64,000 nt of DNA from the NCBI GenBank assembly GCA_038562555.1, contig JBCFBK010000018.1, positions 34,200 to 98,199 on the forward strand, given 5' to 3'. The notes under the pieces were generated by a model. The model was not told the DNA's origin, did not search any database, and worked only from the letters and a program-made list of their open reading frames with translations. Of this stretch, positions 9,911 to 19,094 are shown in pieces. Position 1 is the first letter of the stretch, and each line of letters starts with the position of its first letter. The stretch comes from JBCFBK01 sp038562555. Lineage in GTDB: Bacteria > Bacteroidota > Bacteroidia > Bacteroidales > Prolixibacteraceae. A program made the position numbers and the translations under genes.

Positions 9911-12442
9911 ATGCCAAATTGGAGAAAATTATTCGTTGAGTCAAGCATACCTGAAAAATTGGCCCCGCTGAAAGAACTAAGTAAAAATCTGTGGTGGGTA
10001 TGGAATTCAGAAGCACGTGATTTATTTCGGAAAATAGACGAAGAGGTGTGGGAAGAAAGTGCCCATAATCCGGTTGTCCTTCTGGAAAATGTGAGTTACC
10101 AGCGTTATCTTGAACTGGAAAACGACAAGACGTTCATGGCTAACATGAATGTCGTCACGGACAATCTGCACCGGTACCTGGACGACAGGTCTGCTCCTAA
10201 AGGACCGGGAATCGCTTATTTTAGTATGGAATACGGACTCCACGACAGCCTGAAGATTTTTTCGGGAGGCCTTGGAATGCTTGCCGGAGATTATCTGAAA
10301 GAAGCCAGTGATTCGCGGGTTAATTTGGTTGCAGTGGGTTTGCTCTACCGGTACGGTTATTTTAAACAGAATATATCGATTCAGGGCGACCAGATGGCTA
10401 ACTACGAGGCAGAGGAATTCTCGAAAATACCGGTCCAGCCTGCCTTCGACCAGCAGGGTAACTGGATAAAAGTGGAGGTGGAATATCCCGGGCGGATTCT
10501 TCGCGCCCGCGTATGGGAAGCTAGGGTCGGGAGTGTGAGCCTGTATTTACTCGATGCTGATTTTGAAGAAAACCGCGATGAAGATCGTTTTGTTACCCAC
10601 CACCTCTATGGGGGCGATAACGAAAACCGCCTCAAGCAGGAAATGCTTCTTGGCCTGGGCGGAATACGCGCGTTGCGCAAATTGGGACGCCATGCAGATG
10701 TGTACCATTGCAATGAAGGCCACGCCGCGATGATCGGACTGGAACGGATTACCAATTATATGGGCGATTCAGGTCTTAGTTATGCCGAGGCAAAGGAAAT
10801 AGTACGTGCGTCAACCCTCTTTACAACCCACACGCCGGTGCCGGCAGGCCACGATTCCTTTCACCAGGATCTGTTTTACTCCTATATGAACAAGTTTGCT
10901 TCCCGCTTTCAGATTTCGTGGGAAGAATTTCTCATGCTTGGTAAAACCAATAAGAACGAAGACCGGTTCAATATGAGTTACCTCGCAGCCAACCTGTCGC
11001 AGGGGATCAACGGTGTAAGTATGCTCCACGGGGAAGTGTCGAAAGATATCCTCAAGAACCTCTTCGAAGGATACCTCCCTGAAGAACTGGAGATCGGCTA
11101 TGTAACCAACGGTGTTCATTATTCGAGTTGGGCCGCCAAGGAATGGAAAGAACTGCATTTAAAGTACTTTGGGAAAGAATTTCTTGATAATCAACTTGAT
11201 TTTGACCGGTGGGACGATATTTACAGGGCCCCTGACGAAGATATCTGGAAGCTGAAAAAACAACTGAAGCTTAAACTGATTGAGTATATCAAGCAACGCT
11301 TTACCGATACCTGGGTGCAGCGGCATGAAAACCCAAAACTGATCTCAGAGGTGCTCAATGCACTGGATCCCGATGCGCTGACAATCGGATTCGCCCGGCG
11401 CTTTGCCACCTATAAACGGGCGCACCTGCTTTTCCGCAACCTCGAACGGCTGTCGAAAATCGTCAATAACCCGAAACGCCCCGTGCAGTTCATCTTTGCA
11501 GGGAAGGCTCATCCTGCTGATAAAGCCGGTCAGGACCTGATCAAATACATCGTCGAAATATCGAAGCGTCCTGAATTTATTGGCAAGATCCTTTTTGTTC
11601 AGAATTATGATATCAATTTGGCCAAAATGCTGCTTCAGGGGGTTGATGTATGGCTGAATACCCCGACCCGGCCGCTGGAAGCTTCCGGTACAAGCGGCGA
11701 GAAAGGCGCCATGAACGGAACGATTCATTTTTCCGTGCTCGACGGCTGGTGGGTTGAAGGTTACAAGGAGGGGACCGGCTGGGCGCTGCCCATGGAACGG
11801 TCGTATGAAGTGCAGGATTTTCAGGATGAACTTGATGCGGAGTCCATTTATAATATCTTTGAAGACGAGATCATACCAACCTATTATGAGCGGAACGAAC
11901 GGAATGTATCGGAAAAGTGGGTGGCTTATGTGAAGAATACCATTGCTCAGGTTGCTCCTCATTTTACCACTGCCCGGATGATCCGCGACTATCAGGTTCG
12001 CTACTATACCCCCCTGGCACAGAATAGTGCCCGTTTACTGGCCGACGATTACCGCCTTGCCCGTGAGCTGACCAGCTGGAAAGACAAGATTCTGGCGGTC
12101 TGGGAACAAATCGAAGTCAGGGAAATTCAGCTTGCCGACGGTATTACCAATGTGCTGCGGATCGGTGAAGAATACCCGGCAAAAGTCGTGCTCGACCTGA
12201 AAGGGCTTTCGGCCCAGGAAATCGGACTGGAAATTATTGTGACCGAACAGGGAGCCAACGACTCGGAAAAACTGATCGACCGCTTTGAGTTTTCGGACGG
12301 GCCTACGGAGGGTACCGTTTGCACGTACCTGCTGAACCTGCGGCTGATGAATCCGGGAGCCTATAACTATGGCATCAGGATGTTCCCAAAACATCCTGAT
12401 CTTCCGCATAGGCAGGATTTTAAAAATGTACGATGGATCTGA
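9911..12442 (+). CDS. glgP: Alpha-glucan (glycogen) phosphorylase
   Basis: Releases glucose-1-phosphate from glycogen by phosphorolysis with pyridoxal phosphate. The 843-aa protein has the N-terminal DUF3417-type extension of the AgpA-like group (LSKNLWWVWNSEARDLF) and then the GT35 fold. The PLP-binding block EASGTSGEKGAMNG carries the lysine near residue 598. YHCNEGHAAM and THTPVPAGHDSF are further typical family segments. There is no signal peptide. It closes the glycogen cluster 65 bp after the GH57 gene and is followed by a terminator, so it is probably the last gene of the unit. Confidence 0.94.
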   Translation: MPNWRKLFVESSIPEKLAPLKELSKNLWWVWNSEARDLFRKIDEEVWEESAHNPVVLLENVSYQRYLELENDKTFMANMNVVTDNLHRYLDDRSAPKGPGIAYFSMEYGLHDSLKIFSGGLGMLAGDYLKEASDSRVNLVAVGLLYRYGYFKQNISIQGDQMANYEAEEFSKIPVQPAFDQQGNWIKVEVEYPGRILRARVWEARVGSVSLYLLDADFEENRDEDRFVTHHLYGGDNENRLKQEMLLGLGGIRALRKLGRHADVYHCNEGHAAMIGLERITNYMGDSGLSYAEAKEIVRASTLFTTHTPVPAGHDSFHQDLFYSYMNKFASRFQISWEEFLMLGKTNKNEDRFNMSYLAANLSQGINGVSMLHGEVSKDILKNLFEGYLPEELEIGYVTNGVHYSSWAAKEWKELHLKYFGKEFLDNQLDFDRWDDIYRAPDEDIWKLKKQLKLKLIEYIKQRFTDTWVQRHENPKLISEVLNALDPDALTIGFARRFATYKRAHLLFRNLERLSKIVNNPKRPVQFIFAGKAHPADKAGQDLIKYIVEISKRPEFIGKILFVQNYDINLAKMLLQGVDVWLNTPTRPLEASGTSGEKGAMNGTIHFSVLDGWWVEGYKEGTGWALPMERSYEVQDFQDELDAESIYNIFEDEIIPTYYERNERNVSEKWVAYVKNTIAQVAPHFTTARMIRDYQVRYYTPLAQNSARLLADDYRLARELTSWKDKILAVWEQIEVREIQLADGITNVLRIGEEYPAKVVLDLKGLSAQEIGLEIIVTEQGANDSEKLIDRFEFSDGPTEGTVCTYLLNLRLMNPGAYNYGIRMFPKHPDLPHRQDFKNVRWI

Positions 12443-12451
12443 CAATACCTC

Positions 12452-12485
12452 CAGGCGGCTCTCAACAGGCCGCCTGATTTGTTTT
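12452..12485 (+). terminator. Terminator of the glycogen cluster
   Basis: An 8-bp perfect stem (12452-12459 with 12469-12476) with a 9-nt loop is followed by the U-rich stretch ATTTGTTTT, 10 bp after the phosphorylase stop. Confidence 0.8.
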
Positions 12486-12507
12486 AAAACAGGAATTGCC
12501 GGGACGA

Positions 12508-12538
12508 CTTGCTGCCTTTCAAAATAACATTAATTTTG
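12508..12538 (+). promoter_or_regulatory. Promoter of the XRE-cupin / acyl-CoA ligase unit
   Basis: CTTG (12508-12511), 19 bp, then TAATTTTG (12531-12538): a good match to the Bacteroidota -33/-7 pattern, ending 25 bp before the XRE-cupin ATG. Confidence 0.6.
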
Positions 12539-12563
12539 TGGGTACTTTTTTAAGAAACGCGTC

Positions 12564-13142
12564 ATGGCTGTTGAAAAAAACCCTGGATCAAGAATCAAAC
12601 AATTAAGAACTTCAAGACAAATCGAACTTGAGGACCTGGCTGCACAAACTAACCTGGATGCCAGCCTGTTAAAAAAAATTGAAGAAGAGAAGATTATCCC
12701 GTCACTGGCCCCGCTCATTAAAATAGCGAGGGCGCTGGGGGTCAGGCTCGGAACATTCCTTGACGACAGCGACCGGCTTGGTCCCGCCATTGTCAGGGCC
12801 GGAGGCGAGGAGAAGGGTGTCCGTTTTACTTCTCAGGGGAGTTTAACCCGCGAACACCTAAACTTTTACTCCCTGGCTTTTAATAAGGCAGGGCGAAACA
12901 TGGAACCATTCATTGTCGATATCGAACCGGCAGAACCGTCCGATTATATGCTATCATCACATGAAGGCGAAGAATTTATCTATGTGATGGAAGGCAGGAT
13001 CGAAATTAATTACGGGAAAGATGTTTTCCTGCTGAATGCCGGCGACAGTATTTATATGGATTCGATTGTTGTGCACAATGTACATGCTGCCGGTGACCAG
13101 CCGGCAAAGATACTGGCCGTCATTTATACGCCATTTAACTGA
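12564..13142 (+). CDS. XRE-family transcriptional regulator with cupin sensor domain
   Basis: A 192-aa two-domain protein. Residues about 8-65 form an XRE helix-turn-helix (IKQLRTSRQIELEDLAAQ, then LKKIEEEKIIPSLAPLIKIA). Residues about 110-190 form a small cupin barrel with the HEGEEFIYVMEGRIEI motif. Such regulators use the cupin to sense a small ligand and often control the adjacent metabolic gene. Here that gene is an acyl-CoA ligase starting 10 bp downstream, so the ligand may be an acid or its CoA ester (inference). Promoter and ATG are consistent. The same DNA is open in another frame into the ligase gene, but that frame gives no recognisable protein before 13153. Confidence 0.9.
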   Translation: MAVEKNPGSRIKQLRTSRQIELEDLAAQTNLDASLLKKIEEEKIIPSLAPLIKIARALGVRLGTFLDDSDRLGPAIVRAGGEEKGVRFTSQGSLTREHLNFYSLAFNKAGRNMEPFIVDIEPAEPSDYMLSSHEGEEFIYVMEGRIEINYGKDVFLLNAGDSIYMDSIVVHNVHAAGDQPAKILAVIYTPFN

Positions 13143-13152
13143 TGCTACCAAC

Positions 13153-14805
13153 ATGCAGCTAATCGACTTTACTATGGGCGGTATCCTGGAGAAATGGGCT
13201 TTTGAAACGCCCGACCAGGATTTTTTGGTTTATCCTGACCGCGGACTGCGTTTTTCGTATGGCGAATTCAACAAGCGGGTTGATCAATTGGCTAAGGGAC
13301 TCATGTACATTGGTGTTGGGAAAGGTGATAAGGTTGGCGTCTGGGCCAACAATGTTCCCGACTGGATGACATTCATGTTTGCTGCGTCGAAAATAGGCGC
13401 GATCCTGGTCACGGTCAATACCAATTATAAACTTGCCGAATTGGAGTACCTGCTGAAAAATGCAGACATCCATACCTTGTGCATGATCGGTGAGTACCGC
13501 GATAGTGATTATGTAAATATGCTGTTTGAACTGGTTCCCGAACTGAAGACCCGCCGGCGCGGCGACCTGAAGTCGGAACGTTTTCCCGAGCTGCGGAACG
13601 TGGTTTTTATCGGGCAGGAGAAACACCGGGGATTTTATAATACCGCGGAGTTGTTGTTAATGGGTTCTTATCTGGACGATCTGGAACTGGACGAGCTCCG
13701 GAAGTCGATCAACACCCACGACGTTGTTAACATGCAGTATACCTCCGGGACAACCGGTTTTCCTAAAGGAGTCATGCTCAGCCATCATAATATTCTGAAT
13801 AACGGCTTTTCTGTTGGTGAGTGTATGAAGTATACGGCTGCCGACCGGGTGATGACCCCGGTTCCGTTTTTTCACTGCTTTGGATGTGTGCTTTCCCTTT
13901 GTGCGGTCATTACGCATGGCGCAACCATGGTGGTGGTCGAAAATTTTGATCCTCTTGCCGTTCTTGCATCAATTGAAAAGGAAAGGTGTACGGCGGTTTA
14001 TGGTGTTCCAACCATGTTCATCGCCGAGCTGAACCATCCCATGTTCGATATGTTCAATCTGACCAGTCTCCGCACTGGCATCATGGCCGGTTCGCTGTGT
14101 CCCATCGATACGATGAACAAAGTCATGACCAAAATGCACTGCAGGGACATTATCATCGTTTACGGACTTACCGAAACCTCTCCGGGTATGACCGCCACAC
14201 GCACCCATAATTCGCCGGAGGTGAAGGCTACCACCGTGGGCTTTGAACTGCCAAACGTGGAAGTGAAGATCGTCGACCCCGAAACCGGAGAGGAATGCCC
14301 CGACAATGTGCAGGGCGAAGTTTGCTGCAGGGGTTATAACGTGATGAAAGGCTATTACAAAAATGAGGAAGCTACCCGCCAGGTCATCGACAAGGACGGC
14401 TTCCTTCATTCAGGCGATCTGGGCCTGCGCACCGAAGACGGATTTTATAAGATCACCGGCCGGATCAAGGATATGATCATTCGCGGCGGCGAAAATATTT
14501 ATCCCCGCGAGATCGAAAATTTTCTCTTTGCCATGGAACAGATCGAGGCCATTGAAGTGGCGGGTATTCCCAGTAAAAAATACGGAGAAGAAGTGGGTGC
14601 GTTTATAAAAGTGAAACGCAATCAGGTGCTCACCGAAGAAGAGGTCACCGAGTTCTGTCGCGGAAAGATTGCCCGTTACAAAATTCCGAAATACATTTTC
14701 TTTGTGGAAACCTATCCGATGACCGCCAGCGGTAAAATCCAAAAATATAAACTCAAGGATGTCGGACTTCAGTTACTGAAGGAAAGAGGAATTGACGTGG
14801 TCTAA
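13153..14805 (+). CDS. AMP-dependent acyl-CoA synthetase (fatty-acid CoA ligase)
   Basis: Activates a carboxylic acid to its acyl-adenylate and CoA thioester. The start is set at ATG 13153 (MQLIDFTMGG): the upstream in-frame sequence only overlaps the cupin gene and looks non-coding. Adenylation-domain motifs appear in order: YTSGTTGFPKGVMLSHHN (P-loop), YGLTETSPG, HSGDLGLRTEDGFYKITGR (ATP/ribose Asp), the hinge GRIKDMIIRGGENIYPREIE, and the C-terminal catalytic lysine in SGKIQKYKLKD. The 550-aa length and the motif style fit medium- or long-chain fatty-acyl-CoA ligases. The exact substrate is unknown. It is paired with the XRE-cupin regulator 10 bp upstream. Confidence 0.92.
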   Translation: MQLIDFTMGGILEKWAFETPDQDFLVYPDRGLRFSYGEFNKRVDQLAKGLMYIGVGKGDKVGVWANNVPDWMTFMFAASKIGAILVTVNTNYKLAELEYLLKNADIHTLCMIGEYRDSDYVNMLFELVPELKTRRRGDLKSERFPELRNVVFIGQEKHRGFYNTAELLLMGSYLDDLELDELRKSINTHDVVNMQYTSGTTGFPKGVMLSHHNILNNGFSVGECMKYTAADRVMTPVPFFHCFGCVLSLCAVITHGATMVVVENFDPLAVLASIEKERCTAVYGVPTMFIAELNHPMFDMFNLTSLRTGIMAGSLCPIDTMNKVMTKMHCRDIIIVYGLTETSPGMTATRTHNSPEVKATTVGFELPNVEVKIVDPETGEECPDNVQGEVCCRGYNVMKGYYKNEEATRQVIDKDGFLHSGDLGLRTEDGFYKITGRIKDMIIRGGENIYPREIENFLFAMEQIEAIEVAGIPSKKYGEEVGAFIKVKRNQVLTEEEVTEFCRGKIARYKIPKYIFFVETYPMTASGKIQKYKLKDVGLQLLKERGIDVV

Positions 14806-14911
14806 AAGAGCAAGGCATTTTGTTGTAGGATCGGGTCGGAGAAAAGTCGCGCCTGTTAATCTTTTTCTTCTGTTTTTTGTTTATTACATGCCGGAAACAA
14901 GGATCAGAAAA

Positions 14912-15913
14912 ATGGAAAAGACGACATATCATTTTGTTCCTCTTGAAGGATATGAGCATTTCGAAGCAACAACGCAGATCATGATCGCTGAGATCCTGAG
15001 GCGTGATCTTCCTTTTGAGATCATTGATGAGGATAATAACCTCATCGCCGTAACGTATAACAACCGGGAATACATCATTCACGAAGGGACAATCTCCGAT
15101 GCCAACAGCCTGATCGCCTATTGGATATCGAACGATAAATGGATGACCAAACAATTCCTCAAAAGGGCCGGACTCAGTTATGCACAAGGGCTGTTACTTC
15201 GCGAAGATTATACACCGGAGATGCTCGGTTCGGTCCGTTTCCCGATGGTTGTGAAACCGGCTACCACCGATCATGGCATTGCCGTCAGTACCAACCTGCA
15301 AACACCCGAAGACCTGGCTGCTGCTATCGCTGCTGCCTTTCATCATGCTCCAAAAGTAATCGTGGAGGAATACTTTCCGGGACGTGAATACCGGTTTCTG
15401 GTTATCGATTTTCAGGTCAGGGCCATCGCTTACCGGGTGCCGGCAAATGTCATCGGCGACGGAAAGCATACCATTAGCCAGCTTATCGATCAAAAAAATG
15501 AAGGAAGGGGAACTGATTACCGGCATCCCTTGTTGAAAATAGCGATCGATGCGGAGGTGATCCGGCATCTCGGTGCCTTGTCCATGTCGCCCCATACCGT
15601 TCCCTTAGCCGGAGAACAGGTCTTTTTACGTCAGAATTCAAATCTGAGTACCGGGGGCGACAGCATCGACGTGACGGATGAAATGCCCGCCTTCTACCAG
15701 GAAGTAGCAGTGAAGGCCGCCCGGGCTGCCGGCTTAAAGATTGCCGGCATCGACATCCTGATCAGCGACCCTGCGGCCATACCCGGACCGGAGACTTACA
15801 TCGTGGTGGAACTGAATGCTCCGGCCATGCTCTCGATGCACGATTTTCCGTATGTCGGCAAGAACAGGCAGGTGGAACGCTATGTGCTCGACAGTATTCT
15901 GAATTCAAAATAA
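14912..15913 (+). CDS. Stand-alone GshF-type ATP-grasp ligase (putative glutathione synthetase)
   Basis: An ATP-grasp protein of 333 aa resembling the C-terminal, cyanophycin-synthetase-like half of the bifunctional glutathione synthetase GshF. Similar segments are NDKWMTKQFLKRAGL, FPMVVKPATTDHGIAVS, VIVEEYFPGREYRFLVID, YRVPANVIGDGKHTI and the metal site VVELNAPAML. ATG 14912 is chosen over the longer frame because AAGGA lies 8 bp upstream and homology begins there; ATG 14888 is the alternative. It ends 6 bp before a glutamate-cysteine ligase gene, so it probably adds glycine to gamma-glutamylcysteine. The function is inferred from fold and neighbour; another amino-acid ligase activity is possible. 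Confidence 0.82.
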   Translation: MEKTTYHFVPLEGYEHFEATTQIMIAEILRRDLPFEIIDEDNNLIAVTYNNREYIIHEGTISDANSLIAYWISNDKWMTKQFLKRAGLSYAQGLLLREDYTPEMLGSVRFPMVVKPATTDHGIAVSTNLQTPEDLAAAIAAAFHHAPKVIVEEYFPGREYRFLVIDFQVRAIAYRVPANVIGDGKHTISQLIDQKNEGRGTDYRHPLLKIAIDAEVIRHLGALSMSPHTVPLAGEQVFLRQNSNLSTGGDSIDVTDEMPAFYQEVAVKAARAAGLKIAGIDILISDPAAIPGPETYIVVELNAPAMLSMHDFPYVGKNRQVERYVLDSILNSK

Positions 15914-15919
15914 AACAGG

Positions 15920-17287
15920 ATGACCGAAACGGAAAAACTAGCTGAAATAGATCCCCGGCTCAGGCTGGCCGAGTACTTCGAAAAAGGAAATAAGCCTGCC
16001 GCACTTTGGGGCATTGGAACGGAGCATGAGAAATTTTTGTATCGGGCGTCCGACTTAAAACGGTTGGATTACTTTTCGGTGCCGGGTATCCGCACAATCC
16101 TGGAACACATGCGGGGTGGGGGTTGGCAGCCGGTAACAGAAAACGGGAACATCATCGGCGTCCGCAAAGACGGCGCCTCGGTTTCACTGGAACCAGGCGG
16201 ACAGTTTGAACTTTCGGGCAGAAACTTTAGAACCGTCCACCAAACCTTTGAGGAAACCAAAATACATTTTGACGAGCTAAGGGAAATATGCCGGAAGTTC
16301 GGAATTTTCAGTTTGGCGATCGGGTTGGATCCATTGTGGGAACTCGGTCAGATGCCCTGGATGCCCAAAACACGCTATGCACTGATGCGGGAACTGATGC
16401 CCCTCAAGGGTAGTCTCGGACTCGATATGATGACCCGTACCGCTACCATACAGGTAAACCTGGATTATGGCAGCGAAGCCGATATGGTGAAAAAAATGCG
16501 GGTAGCGCAGGCGTTGCAGTCGACGGTGACGGCAATTTTTGCCAATTCTCCGTTTGCAGGAGGAAAGCCAAACGGTTTTTTAAGTTACCGCGCCCATATC
16601 TGGGATGATACGGATGCCGGTCGCTGCGGCTTCCTGCCGTTTATTTTTGACGAAGGTTTTGGTTTTGAGCGATACACCGACTACTTGCTTGATATCCCGA
16701 TGTATTTCATTATTCGCGACGGGAAGTATTTACCGGCGGGGCACATGACCTTCCGGGAGTTTGTGGCGGGAAAGCACGAATTAAGGCCGGTGATGCAGGA
16801 TTGGGAAACACACGTCTCCACGGTCTTCCCTGACGTGCGGCTGAAACAGTTTCTTGAAATGCGTGGTGCTGACGGCAGTTGTATCCATCATATCGCATCG
16901 CTGGCCGCGCTTTGGGTGGGATTGCTGTACGACAGCGACAGCCTTGATGAAAGTTACAACCTGATTCGGGGCTGGGATATTGCTTCCATGCTGGAGCTTC
17001 GTGCCCGCGTACCCAGGGAAGGATTAAGGGCCGCCGGCGGTAACATTCGGGCCGGAGCTGTTGCCCGGGAAGTTGTTCGTATTGCATCAGACGGACTGGC
17101 CCGGAGAGCAAAGATGCTCGGTATTGAAGACGAGGCCCGTTACCTGGAACCCGTCAGGGAAATTGCTGAATCCGGTATCACCCAGGCTGAACACCTGCTC
17201 CGGAATTTTTACGAACGCTGGAACGAAGATGTGACCAAACTGGTAAAGAGCTGGCCGAAACCGCAGTGCGACGGCTTGTGTCTGTAA
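15920..17287 (+). CDS. gshA: Glutamate-cysteine ligase, GCS2/plant type
   Basis: Catalyses ATP-dependent formation of gamma-glutamylcysteine, the first step of glutathione synthesis. Signature blocks of the plant/alphaproteobacterial GCS2 class are visible: GIGTEHEKF (about residues 31-39), EPGGQFELSGR (near 92-102), and RTATIQVNLDYGSE near 173-186. The 455 aa match that class, not the longer E. coli GshA. It is encoded 6 bp after the ATP-grasp gene, making a compact glutathione unit in unusual order (second enzyme first). No redox-linked regulator or glutathione reductase lies nearby. Confidence 0.9.
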   Translation: MTETEKLAEIDPRLRLAEYFEKGNKPAALWGIGTEHEKFLYRASDLKRLDYFSVPGIRTILEHMRGGGWQPVTENGNIIGVRKDGASVSLEPGGQFELSGRNFRTVHQTFEETKIHFDELREICRKFGIFSLAIGLDPLWELGQMPWMPKTRYALMRELMPLKGSLGLDMMTRTATIQVNLDYGSEADMVKKMRVAQALQSTVTAIFANSPFAGGKPNGFLSYRAHIWDDTDAGRCGFLPFIFDEGFGFERYTDYLLDIPMYFIIRDGKYLPAGHMTFREFVAGKHELRPVMQDWETHVSTVFPDVRLKQFLEMRGADGSCIHHIASLAALWVGLLYDSDSLDESYNLIRGWDIASMLELRARVPREGLRAAGGNIRAGAVAREVVRIASDGLARRAKMLGIEDEARYLEPVREIAESGITQAEHLLRNFYERWNEDVTKLVKSWPKPQCDGLCL

Positions 17288-17338
17288 ACCGGGCAGAAGC
17301 ACATTCCGGCAGAAGCGAAAATAATAAAACAGTTGACC

Positions 17339-19084
17339 ATGCTTTCGAAATTTAAGTTCTTGCTCACCTATATGCACCAGTTCAGGTGGTGGTACACCGG
17401 GGGAACGATCTTTCTTGCGCTCACCATCTGGGTGTCTGTAACAATTCCGGAATATATTCAGCGGAGCATTGACCTGATTGGTCGCGGACCGGCCGGCGTT
17501 GAAGGTGAATTTCAAAAGATGGTGCTGATGATCCTGGGCCTTTCGCTGGTCCTGATCCTTTTCCGGACACTGTCGCGGGTGCTGATCTTTATTCCGGGAC
17601 GCCTCATTGAAAAACGGCTGAAGGGGGAAATGTTTAAAAAGCTGAGCTCGTTTGGAAAGGAGTATTACGACGAGAATGCCACCGGGAATATCATTTCCCG
17701 GATTAATAATGACATTAGCGGGGTGCGGATGATCACCGGTTTTGGCATGCTGCAGGCCGGCAATATCATTTTTGCGCTTTCCCTTACCCCCTATAAAATG
17801 TGGAAACTTTCGCCTGCACTCACCCTTTACTGTATTGTTCCGATGGTGATCGTTTTCATCATCGTGCGGATCGGAATGGCCGTCATGGTCAGGAATACCC
17901 GTCACCGCATGGATACCCTGCAGGAGTTATCGGGCAAAACGATTTCCTTTCTTTCGGGCAGCAGCGTGATCAAGAGTTACAATATTCACCGCTGGGCTGA
18001 AGAACAGGTTCAACGGGAAAACATGTCTCTGTTTAAGTATACGCTGAAGATCGCCTGGATCCGTTCATTCATTATTCCCCTCCTGGCAAACCTGGAACAA
18101 ATCCTGAAAATTGTGGTGCTGTTTATCGGCGGACTGTTTGTGATTCAGAACAGGTTCACCATCGGTGAACTTACCGGCTATATTGCGTACACGGTGCTGT
18201 TAACGCAGCCGATCATGGGACTGGGCTGGCTGTTGACCATCTTTCAGCAGGGCTTTGTGGGCATTGCCAGTCTGCAGACCATTATGGACCGCAAAGGGGC
18301 TGATGATAACAGGAAACCGCTTCCCGCCGAAAAAAGAAACCAACTCTTCAGACAAGGCGTTCGGGTGCAAAACATGTCCTATACCTATCACAACGGTGAC
18401 CGCCCGGCGCTTGAAAATATCTCGTTTACCATTAAGCCGGGACAGGTGGTGGGTATTACCGGCAAAGTCGGATCCGGAAAAACGACGCTGATCAATTGTC
18501 TGAATGGTTATTTGAGGCCCGGGCCCGGACAGATCCTGTTCAGCGGAACAGATGCCGATGGGCTCAGGGGCGAAGATATCCGGTTGGTCGTAAGGACGGT
18601 AAGTCAGGAGGTCTTTTTGTTTTCGGACACCATCGAAAACAATATTGCTTTTGGTTCGGCCAGTGCTCCGGAAAAGAATCCGCTGCACGAGGTGATTTTT
18701 AGAAGCGCTTTTGCTGATGAACTGGAGCGGTTCCCTTTACACGAGAAAACCATGGTCGGGGAGAAAGGCATTATGCTTTCGGGAGGGCAGAAACAGCGCA
18801 TCAGTCTGGCAAGAGCTCTTTATACCCCCTGCGATTTGCTAATTCTTGATGATGTTTTTTCGGCTGTTGACACGGATACCGAACGTTTTCTGATCAGCCA
18901 GATTTTTAGTAAGCACCAGGCGAAAAGCCTGCTGGTTATCTCCAATCGCATCAGCGTTCTGGAGAAAACCGATTATACCCTGGTCCTCGATAACGGCAAA
19001 ATCGTGGCCGGTGGTACACACGAACAATTGCTGGCGCAGTCAGACTTTTATCAGGCAACCCTGGCACTGCAACAAGCAGGCTAA
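17339..19084 (+). CDS. ABC exporter half-transporter with degenerate Walker B (subunit 1)
   Basis: A type IV ABC half-transporter of 581 aa: six transmembrane helices (about residues 15-310), then a nucleotide-binding domain. ATG 17339 is preferred to the TTG two codons upstream. Walker A is GKVGSGKTT, the signature is a perfect LSGGQKQRISLARAL, and Walker B reads LLILDDVFSAVD. The catalytic Glu is therefore replaced by Asp, the hallmark of the degenerate site of heterodimeric exporters. The partner gene follows after 10 bp. The substrate cannot be deduced; drugs, lipids or peptides are all possible. Confidence 0.92.
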   Translation: MLSKFKFLLTYMHQFRWWYTGGTIFLALTIWVSVTIPEYIQRSIDLIGRGPAGVEGEFQKMVLMILGLSLVLILFRTLSRVLIFIPGRLIEKRLKGEMFKKLSSFGKEYYDENATGNIISRINNDISGVRMITGFGMLQAGNIIFALSLTPYKMWKLSPALTLYCIVPMVIVFIIVRIGMAVMVRNTRHRMDTLQELSGKTISFLSGSSVIKSYNIHRWAEEQVQRENMSLFKYTLKIAWIRSFIIPLLANLEQILKIVVLFIGGLFVIQNRFTIGELTGYIAYTVLLTQPIMGLGWLLTIFQQGFVGIASLQTIMDRKGADDNRKPLPAEKRNQLFRQGVRVQNMSYTYHNGDRPALENISFTIKPGQVVGITGKVGSGKTTLINCLNGYLRPGPGQILFSGTDADGLRGEDIRLVVRTVSQEVFLFSDTIENNIAFGSASAPEKNPLHEVIFRSAFADELERFPLHEKTMVGEKGIMLSGGQKQRISLARALYTPCDLLILDDVFSAVDTDTERFLISQIFSKHQAKSLLVISNRISVLEKTDYTLVLDNGKIVAGGTHEQLLAQSDFYQATLALQQAG

Positions 19085-19094
19085 AACACAATTC

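Noticed and set aside
14792..14911. Longer N-terminus of the ATP-grasp protein
   Set aside because: Overlaps the ligase gene end and encodes a hydrophobic stretch without homology; AAGGA supports the ATG at 14912.
17087..17905. 272-aa minus-strand ORF over the GshA/ABC junction
   Set aside because: His- and Pro-rich shadow spanning two real genes on the other strand.
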